A DNA stretch of 64,000 nucleotides, taken from NCBI RefSeq assembly GCF_019049255.1, contig NZ_JAGMUJ010000084.1, positions 396,397-460,396 of the forward strand. The letters are read 5' to 3'. Positions 1-8,153 of the stretch are shown in pieces. A program made the translations under genes and the position numbers. Within the stretch, counting starts at the first letter, position 1, and each line of letters starts with the position of its first letter. The notes beneath the pieces were generated by a model. It was not told the origin of the DNA, ran no database searches, and saw only the letters and a program-made list of their open reading frames with translations. This stretch comes from Streptomyces sp. AC558_RSS880. GTDB lineage: Bacteria > Actinomycetota > Actinomycetes > Streptomycetales > Streptomycetaceae.

Positions 1-220
1 CGTCCAGGGGCGGGCAGCCCCAGCCGGTGACCAGTAGGTCGACGTCGGCGAGCACGGTGCGGGCACGGGGCGTGGTCAGGTCGTCCAGGACCGGGAGCGG
101 TGCGAGGTCGCACAGCGCGGCGAGGGCCGCGAGCGACTCGTCGTCGAGGACCGCCGAGGCGACGTCCGGGGACATGGCCAGTGCGGCGCGGGGGCGGGGG
201 CCGGGCGTGGACTCGGTCAT
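1..220 (-). CDS. Hydroxyacid dehydrogenase, N-terminal part (runs off window)
   Basis: Only the first 73 residues are in the window; the rest lies before base 1. The N-terminus, starting MTESTPGPRPRAALAMSP, resembles D-isomer-specific 2-hydroxyacid dehydrogenases (NAD-dependent oxidation of 2-hydroxy acids), in which this part forms the first half of the substrate-binding lobe and the NAD-binding GxGxxG comes later. The sequence keeps the expected pattern of a short strand, an acidic helix and VDLLVTGWGCPPLD. The gene starts 31 bases after the stop of the ABC permease and has the same direction, so it is probably the last or a late gene of that sugar operon. In Streptomyces such dehydrogenases often accompany uronate or sugar importers. 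The family call is inferred from a partial sequence. Confidence 0.6.
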   Translation of the reverse strand, partial: MTESTPGPRPRAALAMSPDVASAVLDDESLAALAALCDLAPLPVLDDLTTPRARTVLADVDLLVTGWGCPPLD

Positions 221-251
221 GGTGGCGGCGGAACTCCTTGTGCGGGCGGGG

Positions 252-1115
252 TCACTTCACGGCGCCGGCGGTCAGACCGCTGCGCCAGAAGCGCTGGAGC
301 AGGGTGAAGGCGAGGATGAGCGGCAGCACGGCGAGCAGTGACCCCATGATGACGACGGGGTAGTACTCCGGCGAGACGGACGCGGAGCTGTTCCACTGGT
401 ACAGGCCGAGGCTGACGGGATACAGGTCCTGGTCGGACAGCATCACCATGGGCAGGAAGAAGTTGTTCCAGATCGCGGTCAGCTGGAAGAGGAAGACGGT
501 GACCAGGCCGGGGCCGAGCATCCTGAACGCCACCCGGACGTAGGTGGTCAGCTCGCCGGCCCCGTCCACCCGCGCCGCCTCCAGCACCTCGTCGGGCACG
601 TAGCCCCGCGCGAAGACGCGGCCGAGGTAGACGCCGAAGGGGTTGAACAGCACCGGGACGAACACCGCCCAGAAGGTGTTGACCAGGCCGGTCCCGGAGG
701 CCATCAGGTACAGCGGCAGCGCGAGCACCGTCTGCGGCACCATGACCGCCGCCAGGACCAGGCCGAACAGCTTCTCCTTGTGCCGGAAGCGGTACTTGTC
801 GAAGGCGTAGCCGCAGGCCACGCTCACCAGCGCGCCGAGGGCGGCGCCGAGGACCGCGTACAGCAGGCTGTTGACGTACCAGCGGCCGTACAGGCCGCCG
901 TCCATGGCGAACAGGTCCTCGAGGTTCTGCAGGAAGGAGAAGTCGCCCAGGGACAGCAGGTCGCTGCCGAACAGCGCGTCGCGGTTCTTCGAGGCGGCCA
1001 GCACCAGCCACAGCACCGGCAGCAGCGTGTAGAGCACGGAGACCGCGACGACCACGTTGACGGTGGCGCGGCCCAGCAGCTTCGGGCGGAGCAGGGAGCT
1101 GTCGGCGGCGCTCAT
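252..1115 (-). CDS. Carbohydrate ABC transporter permease (MalG type)
   Basis: This is the second inner-membrane subunit of a sugar importer, 287 aa with about six hydrophobic segments. It has a clear EAA loop near residues 180-200 (EVLEAARVDGAGELTTYVRV) that docks the ATPase. The start at 1115 gives a 4-base ATGA overlap with the upstream permease and follows its SD-like GGAGG. The family name MalG rests on order (binding protein, MalF-type, MalG-type), length and the EAA loop. No ATPase gene is nearby; in Streptomyces the shared ATPase MsiK usually powers such importers, which is inferred here. The substrate cannot be read from the sequence. Confidence 0.88.
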   Translation of the reverse strand: MSAADSSLLRPKLLGRATVNVVVAVSVLYTLLPVLWLVLAASKNRDALFGSDLLSLGDFSFLQNLEDLFAMDGGLYGRWYVNSLLYAVLGAALGALVSVACGYAFDKYRFRHKEKLFGLVLAAVMVPQTVLALPLYLMASGTGLVNTFWAVFVPVLFNPFGVYLGRVFARGYVPDEVLEAARVDGAGELTTYVRVAFRMLGPGLVTVFLFQLTAIWNNFFLPMVMLSDQDLYPVSLGLYQWNSSASVSPEYYPVVIMGSLLAVLPLILAFTLLQRFWRSGLTAGAVK

Positions 1116-2101
1116 CGGGCCTCCTGGGAGACGTCGGCGCGACTGGTGAAGCGGGTGACGCCGTAGGACAGGGCGATGGTGCAGACGAGCAGGACGACCG
1201 AGGCGGCCGCCGCGAGGCTGTAGTTGTTGCGGGTGAAGGCCGCGTCGTAGATGTACATGCTCGGCGAGAACCGTGAGTTGATCATCGGCGACGACTGGCT
1301 GAGCAGCATCGGCTCGGTGAAGAGCTGGAGCGCCCAGATCAGGGTGAAGAGGGAGACCATGACGATCGAGGCGCGCACCAGTGGCGTCTTCACCTGGAGC
1401 GCGGTGCGCACCGGCCCCGCGCCGTCCACCACGGACGCCTCGATCACCTCGCGCGGCACCGCCTGCAACGCGGCGTAGAAGACCACCATGTTGTAGCCGA
1501 GGTTGCTCCACAGGGCGATGTTCACGATGGACGGGATCACCGTGTGCACGCCGAGGAAGTCGATCGTGATGTCGCCCTGGGCGAACAGCTCGATGACCGG
1601 GCTGATGCCGGGCGTGTACAGGTACAGCCAGATCAGCGCCGCGATGATGCCGGGCACCGCGTGCGGCAGGAACAGGCCGAGCTGGGCGAGGGCGCGCAGC
1701 CGGACCACGCCGGAGTCCAGCAGCAGGGCGAGGGCGAGCGCGCCGACGACCATGAGCGGGATGTAGATCAGGCAGTACAGGGCGACCGTGCCGAGCCCGC
1801 CGAGGAAGGTCGGGTCGGTGAGCACGGCCGCGTAGGAGCGCAGCCCGACGAAGATCCGGCGCTCGGGACCGAAGCCCAGGCCGGGCTGGTCGTCGCTGAA
1901 GAAGCTCAGGTAGACGGCCGTGCCGACGGGGATCAGGAAGACGGTGACCAGCAGGGCGAAGAACGGCGTCATCAAAACGCCCGCGGCGGTCAGTTGACGG
2001 CGCTTGGCCGCTCTGCGGGCACGCGGGCCCGACGCGGAGGGGGCCGGGGCACCGGCGCGGGAAGCGCCGGCCGGCACCCGGGTGTGGGTGGTCGTGGTCA
2101 T
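1112..2101 (-). CDS. Carbohydrate ABC transporter permease (MalF type)
   Basis: First permease subunit of the importer, 329 aa. A basic, Arg- and Ala-rich N-terminal tail of about 38 residues precedes six hydrophobic segments. The EAA loop lies near residues 230-250 (EVIEASVVDGAGPVRTALQV). It sits 25 bases downstream of the binding-protein gene and overlaps the next permease by 4 bases, so the three form one operon. Length and architecture fit UgpA/MalF-like subunits of the CUT1 family. Regulation is expected from the DeoR/LacI-type repressor gene upstream and the operator next to its end. Confidence 0.88.
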   Translation of the reverse strand: MTTTTHTRVPAGASRAGAPAPSASGPRARRAAKRRQLTAAGVLMTPFFALLVTVFLIPVGTAVYLSFFSDDQPGLGFGPERRIFVGLRSYAAVLTDPTFLGGLGTVALYCLIYIPLMVVGALALALLLDSGVVRLRALAQLGLFLPHAVPGIIAALIWLYLYTPGISPVIELFAQGDITIDFLGVHTVIPSIVNIALWSNLGYNMVVFYAALQAVPREVIEASVVDGAGPVRTALQVKTPLVRASIVMVSLFTLIWALQLFTEPMLLSQSSPMINSRFSPSMYIYDAAFTRNNYSLAAAASVVLLVCTIALSYGVTRFTSRADVSQEAR

Positions 2102-2126
2102 GGGGTGTCACCTGCCTTTCGTCGGC

Positions 2127-3458
2127 TCAGGTGCTGTGCTGGGTGGTGGACAGGCCCAGGGCCCTCAGATCGGGCATGGTGCCCTCCTGGGCGGTGCGCA
2201 GGGACTCGACGAGGGAGCCCCGGCCGCCGCCGACGCGGGCGAAGGCGTCCTGCATGACCTTCTGCGTCGCGCTCATCCGCGGTCCCCAGAGCCAGTTCTC
2301 GCCGATCTTCCCGGCCTCCTGCTCGAACAGGGTGTAGATGTCCTGTCCGCCGTAGTACGAGCGGTCGAACGCGTCGCGGCCCACCGCGACCAGGCCGGGT
2401 GCGGCCGGGTACTGGCTGCTGGTGCCGCTGGACAGGCGGGCGCGCAGGGCGTCGGGGTGGGAGACCTGCCACTCGATGAACTCCATGGCGGCCTCGGGAT
2501 GCCGGCTGTCCTTGGTGACCGCGAAGGTCGAGCCGCCGTGCGTGCCGACGGAAGGGCTGCCGGTGTCCCACTGCGGCAGCGGCGCGATCCGCCACTGTCC
2601 CTTCTGTCCCGGCCGCGCGTTCATCTGCGCGCCGGCGTCCCAGGCGCCGCTGAGCCGGGTGAGGACCAGGCCGCCCCCGATCTGGGCGTCGGACTGACGG
2701 CTCTCGACGGCGTTGACGAAGACGTCGTCGCGGTCGATGAGTTGCTGCCAGTAGTCGGCGACCTTCCGCGAGGGTGCGTCCGCGAGGGAGACGTTCCAGG
2801 CGCCGCGGGAGGTGTCGAACCACCGGGCGCCGGCCTGCCAGGCGTACGCGGCGAACTGGGTCATGCCGTCGGTGGGGAACAGCACCAGCCGCCGGTCGGG
2901 GGCTTCGCGGCGGACGGTCGCGGCCTGCTCGGCGTACTCGTCCCAGGTGCGGGCGACCCGCAGCCCGTACTGGTCGAACAGGTCGGCGCGGTAGTGCATC
3001 ACCATCGGCTCGACGTCCAGCGGCACGCTGAACACCCGGCCCTCGAAGGTGGTCAGCCCGAGCGCCTGCGGCAGCAGCTTGCGGCGCAGGCGCTCGCCGA
3101 CCAGGTCGGTGATGTCGCGGGCGACGCCGTCGATGGCGTACCCGGGGACCTGCGGATACTCGATGGTGGCGACGTCGGGGGCGTTGCCGGCCCGGGCGGC
3201 GTTGCTCAGCTTGGCGTAGCCGCCCTGCCCGCCGGAGGGGATCTGCTGGAACTCCACCTGGACGGTCCGGTGGGTGCGGTTGAACGCGTCGACCACCTCC
3301 TGGCTGCCGCGCAGGGCGGACCAGAAGGTGATGCGCGTGGTGGTGCCCGTGCGCGCCGACGAGGCACCGTTCTCCCCGCTGCAGGCGCTCACGGCTCCTG
3401 TCAGCGGTACGGCGGCCGTCGCGGCGAGCACGGAACGACGGCTGGGTCGTCCGGGCAT
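2127..3458 (-). CDS. Extracellular sugar-binding lipoprotein of ABC importer
   Basis: Solute-binding protein of 443 aa. The start at 3458 is preceded by GGGAGG seven bases upstream, better placed than any longer in-frame start. The N-terminus has a twin-arginine segment (PGRPSRRSVLAATAA) followed by a lipobox ending in Cys (GAVSAC), so it is probably a Tat-exported lipoprotein held on the outer face of the membrane. The mature part (TRITFWSALRGSQEVVDAFN, and a later DVATIEYPQVPGYAIDG) fits CUT1 family binding proteins. It is the first gene of the importer operon and is followed by both permeases. The bound sugar is unknown. Confidence 0.9.
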   Translation of the reverse strand: MPGRPSRRSVLAATAAVPLTGAVSACSGENGASSARTGTTTRITFWSALRGSQEVVDAFNRTHRTVQVEFQQIPSGGQGGYAKLSNAARAGNAPDVATIEYPQVPGYAIDGVARDITDLVGERLRRKLLPQALGLTTFEGRVFSVPLDVEPMVMHYRADLFDQYGLRVARTWDEYAEQAATVRREAPDRRLVLFPTDGMTQFAAYAWQAGARWFDTSRGAWNVSLADAPSRKVADYWQQLIDRDDVFVNAVESRQSDAQIGGGLVLTRLSGAWDAGAQMNARPGQKGQWRIAPLPQWDTGSPSVGTHGGSTFAVTKDSRHPEAAMEFIEWQVSHPDALRARLSSGTSSQYPAAPGLVAVGRDAFDRSYYGGQDIYTLFEQEAGKIGENWLWGPRMSATQKVMQDAFARVGGGRGSLVESLRTAQEGTMPDLRALGLSTTQHST

Positions 3459-3560
3459 GGTGCCTCCCGCGGCTCCTGCGTGTCCGGGGACACGGCTGTT
3501 CGGGACACGGGAATCCTCAACGCCCGACCGGCAAACGGTCAATAGATCGATCAGAAGAAA

Positions 3561-3581
3561 ATGAAACGTTCAAACGCTCAT
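3561..3581. promoter_or_regulatory. Operator-like site upstream of sugar ABC operon
   Basis: CGTTCAAACG at 3567-3576 is the exact reverse complement of the 10-mer CGTTTGAACG found upstream of the regulator gene at 4714-4723. Read on the minus strand the flanks also agree (ATG two bases before the core). It lies about 110 bases before the binding-protein start, inside an AT-rich stretch unusual for this region. The most likely reading is the binding site of the adjacent DeoR/LacI-type regulator; binding itself is inferred. Confidence 0.7.
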
Positions 3582-4687
3582 TCATGCCGTCCGGCGGTGC
3601 CGGCCCACGCCCGGGTCGATCCGCGCACCCTCAGCGCCGGCAGCAGTTCGGTCCGCCGCACCGGTCCCCCGGCGCCGTGCGGTGCGGCGAGCCGCTGGAG
3701 CAGCAGCTCCGCCGCGGCCCGGCCGACGTCGGCCTTGGGCGGGGCGACGGCCGTCAGCGGCGTGGTCCCGAGCCCGGCCACCACGTCGTCGTACGCCACG
3801 ACCGAGCAGTCCTCCGGCACGCGTACGCCGCTGTCCGCCAGCCGCTGTACGAGCATCAGCGCGTCCACGTCCCCGTGCAGCACCGCCGCCGTGGCCCCCA
3901 CCTCGCGCAGCAGCGCGGGCAGCTCCGCCGTCTCCTGAGCCGTGTACGGCCCGTCGTGACCGACCTCCGGGGCGCACAGCGTCCACGCCCACTCCTCCAC
4001 CAGCGGATGCGCGCCGGCGATCCGGGCGCACGCGGACCGCAGGGTGCGCGCGGTGGGGCTGTCGTCGCGGGTGGCGAACACGATCCGCCGGTGGCCGAGC
4101 CCCACCAGGTGCTGCACGGCGAGATGGACGCCGTAGGCGTGGTCGGAGCAGACCGAGTCCATCGCGTGCAGCGCGCCGCCCGGCCGGGGGCGCCGCTCCA
4201 TCAGCACCGCGGGCACGTCCAGCGCGGCGAGCCAGCCGTAGTCGCCCTCCTCGTCGGCCCGGGTGCGCCAGCGGGGGGCCAGCAGCAGGCCCGCGGCGCC
4301 GTCCGCGAGGGCCCGTTCCACCAGGGGCCGCTCGGCGCCGGCCACCTGCGGCGCGATGTGCAGGGCGATCCGCTTGCCGGCCGCTTCGAGCACCGAGCGG
4401 GCGCCGTGCAGCGACTCGTACAGGTAGCTGTGCCGCTCCGGGACGACGACGGCCACCGCCTCGCCGTCCGGCGCCGGGGCGGCCGGCAGGTCCTGGGCGG
4501 CGAGGGCGGAGCGCACGACGCCGTGGCCGCGCCGCAGCCGGCCCTCGCGGGCCAGCTCCTCCACGTCCCGCCGCACCGTCACCACCGACACCTGGAGTTC
4601 GGCGGCGAGGTCGCTCACCCGCGCCGAACCCCGGGACTCGACGGCCGCCAGGATCCGCTGCCTCCTGAGCTCGACCGGCTCCCGCAT
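3578..4687 (-). CDS. DeoR-LacI hybrid transcriptional regulator of the sugar importer
   Basis: 369-aa repressor-like protein. Residues 1-58 form a DeoR-type winged HTH (RILAAVESRG, then VSVVTVRRDVEELAREGRLR). Residues 75-365 form a LacI/periplasmic-binding-like sensor domain (GLGHRRIVFATRDD, and VPEDCSVVAYDD near the C-terminus). This combination is typical of actinobacterial sugar regulators that sense a ligand like LacI proteins but bind DNA through a DeoR head. It stands directly upstream of the importer in the same direction, and the same operator core appears in front of both, so autoregulation and control of the importer are likely. The effector is unknown. Confidence 0.88.
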   Translation of the reverse strand: MREPVELRRQRILAAVESRGSARVSDLAAELQVSVVTVRRDVEELAREGRLRRGHGVVRSALAAQDLPAAPAPDGEAVAVVVPERHSYLYESLHGARSVLEAAGKRIALHIAPQVAGAERPLVERALADGAAGLLLAPRWRTRADEEGDYGWLAALDVPAVLMERRPRPGGALHAMDSVCSDHAYGVHLAVQHLVGLGHRRIVFATRDDSPTARTLRSACARIAGAHPLVEEWAWTLCAPEVGHDGPYTAQETAELPALLREVGATAAVLHGDVDALMLVQRLADSGVRVPEDCSVVAYDDVVAGLGTTPLTAVAPPKADVGRAAAELLLQRLAAPHGAGGPVRRTELLPALRVRGSTRAWAGTAGRHE

Positions 4688-4709
4688 GAGGCCCCTCCCC
4701 GCACCTGAA

Positions 4710-4726
4710 TGTTCGTTTGAACGATA
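4710..4726. promoter_or_regulatory. Operator-like site upstream of the DeoR-LacI regulator
   Basis: TGTTCGTTTGAACGATA contains the near-palindrome TCGTTTGAACGA; its core CGTTTGAACG recurs inverted at 3567-3576 in front of the importer operon. It is 23 bases before the regulator start, where bound repressor would block its own transcription. Confidence 0.7.
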
Positions 4727-4754
4727 CGGGCATCATAACGATCGTCAGCCGCCC

Positions 4755-4782
4755 CGGGCCCTGGCCGGACGGCCAGGGCCCG
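4755..4782 (-). terminator. Stem-loop terminator after the glycosyltransferase/oxidoreductase-remnant unit
   Basis: A perfect 12-bp stem (CGGGCCCTGGCC / GGCCAGGGCCCG) with loop GGAC. It lies between genes of the same direction and would end transcription coming from 7.0-4.8 kb before the regulator. There is no T-run, as usual in Streptomyces. Confidence 0.65.
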
Positions 4783-4833
4783 CCCGGTGGAGAGGCCCGT
4801 GTGACCGCCGCCGACGATCAGGATCTCTCGCAC
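4760..4833 (-). pseudogene. 5' remnant of an FAD/NAD(P)-dependent oxidoreductase
   Basis: A GTG at 4833, with AGAGG five bases before it, opens the peptide MREILIVGGGHTGLSTGRAL, a Rossmann dinucleotide-binding start (GxGxxG pattern) like that of NADH-dehydrogenase-type flavoproteins. The similarity ends within about 22 codons, exactly where the 12-bp terminator stem begins. Beyond it the frame runs meaninglessly across the divergent operator and out of frame into the regulator. Start signal and first strand survive but the remaining roughly 400 codons are absent, so this is a deletion remnant. The family call rests on the motif alone. Confidence 0.55.
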
Positions 4834-4955
4834 GGTGACCTCTGTTCCTCGTCCGTCACCCCGACGACCGGACAGGACACCGGGACGTGACGCGCGCGGG
4901 GCACCCGGACGTGTGCGGCCGGTCACACGGACCGGTGCGGGCCGGGCGCCGGTGG

Positions 4956-5753
4956 TCAGCCGAGGGCGGTCACCTCGACGGCGAGGTCGTTGTCGACCGT
5001 GTAGTAGGGGCGCACCGCGGACCCGCCCGCGGTGACCCGCGGGTACACGAACACTCCCTTGCGGTCCGCCACGTCGTCGAGGAGGCGGCCGACCCTGGTC
5101 AACGGCGCGTCGGCGGCGGGGCGGAGGAACACGTCCCAGATCCGGCTGTCGGAGGCCACGAGGTCCGCGCAGGCGACGGTGAAGGCGAAGCCGCCGTCCT
5201 GGGCGGGCCGTACCGGGACGCCGTGCAGGGTGTCCCTGGTGCCCCGCAACCGCAGCACCGCCTCCGCCCCTTCGGAGAGTTCGGCTCCGTGCAGACGGGC
5301 GCGGACCGTGATCGTCCCGTCGGCGATGTCGACGGGGCCCGCCTCCGCGTGGGCGGTGCGCAGCCAGGTCCGTATCGCGAGGAAGCCGTCCTTGGTGGTG
5401 TACGGCACCCGGACGGCCACCGGTGACGGCCGGTCGGGCGGGCCGCCGTCGACGAGCGCCCGCAGGTCCCGCGGGCCGGGGCGCAGCCGCTCCCGTGCGG
5501 CGTCCGGGCCGGGCAGCAGATACGTGTCCCAGCGGCCCTCCGCGAGCCGGGGCAGCGGCTCGAGCACGGCGCGGAACTCGCCGTCGTCGCCGTGGGGTTC
5601 GAGGTCGAGGGTGTGGGTGGTCTCCTCGGGCCGGCCCTTCTTGGGGCGCAGCACCAGCGACAGCCGGGGGTGCGTGGCCGTCGGCGGCCGCAGGCGGAAG
5701 GTGATCCGGCCGTCCGCGTCGATGGAACAGTGGGTGCGCGGGGCCGTGTTCAT
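4956..5753 (-). CDS. Conserved protein paired with a glycosyltransferase, possible transferase
   Basis: 265 aa, no signal peptide or membrane segment. The sequence is rich in short beta-strand patterns (TEST-like SIDADGRITFRLRPP, and VDGG PPDRPSPVAVRV further on) and ends in an aromatic strand, PYYTVDNDLAVEV. I recognise it as the type of protein often labelled transferase beside family-4 glycosyltransferases in Streptomyces, but I know of no assigned activity. It overlaps the upstream glycosyltransferase by 4 bases, so the two are translated together and probably act on the same surface glycan. A beta-sandwich sugar-binding or scaffold role is as plausible as catalysis. Confidence 0.6.
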   Translation of the reverse strand: MNTAPRTHCSIDADGRITFRLRPPTATHPRLSLVLRPKKGRPEETTHTLDLEPHGDDGEFRAVLEPLPRLAEGRWDTYLLPGPDAARERLRPGPRDLRALVDGGPPDRPSPVAVRVPYTTKDGFLAIRTWLRTAHAEAGPVDIADGTITVRARLHGAELSEGAEAVLRLRGTRDTLHGVPVRPAQDGGFAFTVACADLVASDSRIWDVFLRPAADAPLTRVGRLLDDVADRKGVFVYPRVTAGGSAVRPYYTVDNDLAVEVTALG

Positions 5754-7015
5754 CGGCGTCCCTTCCGTACGGTGCGCAGCGCGTTCGACGCGGCGGCGAT
5801 GGCGAGGTCACGGGCCGCGTGGCCCCGGCTGGCGAGGGTGTGGTGCGTCCCGCCGTGCTCCGGGGTGCCGCGCGGTCCGCCGTTCCTGGCCTCGATCGCC
5901 TCCTGGAGCAGGCGTTCGGCGTGGGCCACGACCGGGCCGGGGGCGAACCGGCGCGCGTTGGCCACGGCCGCCTCGCCCATGCGGCGGCGGCGCTCGTCGT
6001 CGCGTACCAGGTCGAGGAGGGCGGTGCCGAAGGCCGCGGCGTCCCCGACCGGCACCAGCCGGCCGTCCTCGCCGTCCTTGATGATCTCGCCGGGCCCGTA
6101 GGGGCAGTCGGTGCTCACCACGGGCAGTCCGCAGCGCATCGCCTCGACGAGGGTCATGCCGAACGGCTCGAAGTTCGACGCGGCCGCGCCGATCGAGCCC
6201 TTGACCCACTCGGCTTCCATGGGGGTCGCCGCGCCCATGAGGAAGACGTTGTTCCACAGGCCGAGCGTCTCGATCAGGGCGCGCAGCCGGTCCTGTTCCT
6301 CGCCCTTGCCGTAGATGCGCAGCTGCCAGTCGGGGAACTCCGCGGCGACCCGGGCGAACGCCTCGATGATCAGGTCGAACCGTTTCACCGGGACCAGCCG
6401 GCCCGCCGCGACCACGACCTTGGCGGTGCTGTCGGCGGCGGGCAGCACGGGGTCGGGGACGCTGTTCGGGAGTGCCTCCACCCGGACGCCGGGCAGCCGC
6501 GTCTTGCGCCGGTAGGAGTCGGCGTCGGCCTCCGTGACGGTGGTGAGCACGTCGAGCCGGCGGTAGGCGCGGCGCAGCGCGGTGCGCAGCGCGGGCGGAT
6601 GGTTGTCCAGGGTGAGGTGTTCCTGGCCGACGCGTGCGACGTGCTCCGGGGCCTGGAGGGCGAGGTGCACGTTGAGTCCCGGCCGGGTGCCGATGACGAC
6701 GTCGGCGTCGGTGTCCGCCAGGCACTCGGCGATCCGCTCGTCCGTCAGCTCGCTGTACTGGTGGTGGCGGTACTCGGCGGCGGGGAACACCTTGGCGGGT
6801 CTGCCGTGCAGGGGGTGGTCCTTCTCCCGCCGCAGATCCACCAGCGCCCGCAGCCGCACTCCGGGGTGCGGAGTGAGGTTGGGGTGCTCCCGGTGCCGTA
6901 GCACCGAGACGATCTCCACGTCGTGCCGTTCGGCCAGCGCGGCCGCCAGGTTGAACGTGGTGGTGATCGTGCCTCCGATCCCATAGGCGTTGTGGATCAG
7001 AAAAGAGATCTTCAT
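5750..7015 (-). CDS. Family 4 glycosyltransferase (GT-B fold)
   Basis: 421 aa. The N-terminal domain starts MKISFLIHNAYGIGGTITTT with the acceptor-side GG motif. The C-terminal nucleotide-sugar domain carries VVAAGRLVPVKRFDLIIEAF and later SNFEPFGMTLVEAMRCGLPV, the EX7E-type signature of GT4 retaining enzymes (E before PFGM and E in VEAM). No membrane segment is seen, so it acts on the cytoplasmic side, transferring a sugar from a nucleotide donor to a glycan or lipid acceptor. The C-terminal 40 residues are basic and could attach to the membrane. It is first of a two-gene operon. Donor and acceptor cannot be deduced. Confidence 0.9.
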   Translation of the reverse strand: MKISFLIHNAYGIGGTITTTFNLAAALAERHDVEIVSVLRHREHPNLTPHPGVRLRALVDLRREKDHPLHGRPAKVFPAAEYRHHQYSELTDERIAECLADTDADVVIGTRPGLNVHLALQAPEHVARVGQEHLTLDNHPPALRTALRRAYRRLDVLTTVTEADADSYRRKTRLPGVRVEALPNSVPDPVLPAADSTAKVVVAAGRLVPVKRFDLIIEAFARVAAEFPDWQLRIYGKGEEQDRLRALIETLGLWNNVFLMGAATPMEAEWVKGSIGAAASNFEPFGMTLVEAMRCGLPVVSTDCPYGPGEIIKDGEDGRLVPVGDAAAFGTALLDLVRDDERRRRMGEAAVANARRFAPGPVVAHAERLLQEAIEARNGGPRGTPEHGGTHHTLASRGHAARDLAIAAASNALRTVRKGRR

Positions 7016-7079
7016 AGCGGTCCAGACCGCATGAGACGTTCAGGAGTTGTCTGCTGTTATCAGTTTGTTGCCGCGATGA

Positions 7080-7490
7080 TCACTGTTGTTGAACTGCCGG
7101 ATTCCCGCGCTGGATACGCATGCCGGGCCGGCGGCGGTGGACGGTGAGGTAGGTCAGGCCCTCGGGGCCGGCGGTGAGGCTTCGGGTGGACCCGTGCGGG
7201 AGCCAGGTCAGCGCGCCGGCGGGGAGGGCGTGGGGACCGTCGGGGGCGGTGAGGGTGCCGTGGCCGGCGAGGACCAGCAGGAGGACGTCGAGGTCGGGCT
7301 CGCGGTGGGTGTCGACCCCGCGTCCGGGCGGGATGCGTACGACGTTGGCGTCGAGTTGACGGCCCGGCTCGGCGAGCCGCCACAGGGCACCGGCGGACGC
7401 GTCGTCGAGGGCGGCCAGGGCGGCCGTGTCACACAGGACCCGCGGGAGCGGGAGGTCCTCGCCGGGGGTGTCACTGCTTTCCGACGTCAT
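7080..7490 (-). CDS. Cupin-domain protein
   Basis: 136 aa with one cupin barrel at about residues 35-125. Motif 1 appears as GRGVDTHREPDLDVLLLVLAG and motif 2 as LPAGALTWLPHGSTRSLTAG. One metal ligand set (H, E, H) is partly present, so metal binding is possible but not certain. Small single-cupin proteins of this kind often bind small ligands or regulate; no substrate is visible. It lies 91 bases after the MarR gene in the same direction and could be its target. Confidence 0.75.
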   Translation of the reverse strand: MTSESSDTPGEDLPLPRVLCDTAALAALDDASAGALWRLAEPGRQLDANVVRIPPGRGVDTHREPDLDVLLLVLAGHGTLTAPDGPHALPAGALTWLPHGSTRSLTAGPEGLTYLTVHRRRPGMRIQRGNPAVQQQ

Positions 7491-7580
7491 GAGATGTCAC
7501 CGTCCCGGGTGCGTGGACGCGCCGGCCGTCCCGGTCGCCTTTCAAATGCGAACCTAGCATGCAGATTTGGGTGGTGCCGG

Positions 7581-8096
7581 TCACGGTCCGCCGTCCACCG
7601 CCCACCCGAGCGGGTACGGCTGCGGCTCGGCGGCGGGGGGCTCGCCGCCGGCCTCGTTGAACGCGGTGAGGGCGCCGACCAGCGCCGCCCGCTGCGGTGG
7701 GGCCAGCCGCTCGACGATCGCGGCGATCTCGGCGCGGCGCCGTGCGGTGACGTCCTCGACCGTGCGCCGGCCCTCGCCGGTGAGCCGCAGCAGGGTCTCC
7801 CGGCGGTTGGCGGGGTTGGTCTGCCGGTCGGCGAGACCGGCCGCGATCAGCCGGTCGACCATGCGCATCGCGGTGGACGGGGCGACGTGGAGCAGGTCGG
7901 CGAGCGTGACCAGCTTGGTGGCGCCGCGGGTGGAGAGCACCATCAGCATCCGGAACTGCGGCAGCGTCACCCGGTCCTCGACCGCGGCAAGGGACCGCGC
8001 GGACACCGCCACCAGCAGCCGCGAGGCGGTCAGCACCGCACGGGTGACCGCCTCGACGTCGTCCCTGGCCCCGCCGGGGGGTTCGTCCTGAGGCAT
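7581..8096 (-). CDS. MarR-family transcriptional regulator
   Basis: 171 aa winged-helix regulator. The central HTH region shows LPQFRMLMVLSTRGATKLVT, then ADLLHVAPSTAMRMVDRLIA (recognition helix) and the wing NPANRRETLLRLT. MarR dimers usually repress their own gene and a neighbour and are released by small aromatic or oxidant ligands. The start ATG follows AAAGGA. Two copies of a 23-bp element lie immediately upstream of that ribosome site and are the best candidate operator. The cupin gene downstream is the natural candidate target. Confidence 0.88.
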   Translation of the reverse strand: MPQDEPPGGARDDVEAVTRAVLTASRLLVAVSARSLAAVEDRVTLPQFRMLMVLSTRGATKLVTLADLLHVAPSTAMRMVDRLIAAGLADRQTNPANRRETLLRLTGEGRRTVEDVTARRRAEIAAIVERLAPPQRAALVGALTAFNEAGGEPPAAEPQPYPLGWAVDGGP

Positions 8097-8103
8097 GTGT
8101 CCT

Positions 8104-8149
8104 TTGTACCTCGCGGTGATCGCCGCTTGTACCTCGCGGTGATCACCGC
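8104..8149. promoter_or_regulatory. Tandem 23-bp repeat upstream of MarR gene, likely operator
   Basis: Two head-to-tail copies, 8104-8126 and 8127-8149, differ at one base. The second copy contains the perfect 14-bp palindrome GCGGTGATCACCGC; the first has the near-palindrome GCGGTGATCGCCGC. They fill almost the whole gap between the phosphatase stop and the MarR ribosome site. A period of 23 bp places both palindromes on about the same face of the helix. Confidence 0.65.
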
Positions 8150-8153
8150 CCCC

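Noticed and set aside
252..2111. Single 619-codon frame covering both ABC permeases
   Set aside because: The first half is out of frame with the real first permease at 1112-2101, which has all six helices and the EAA loop. Only the part from 1115 down is real, as the second permease.
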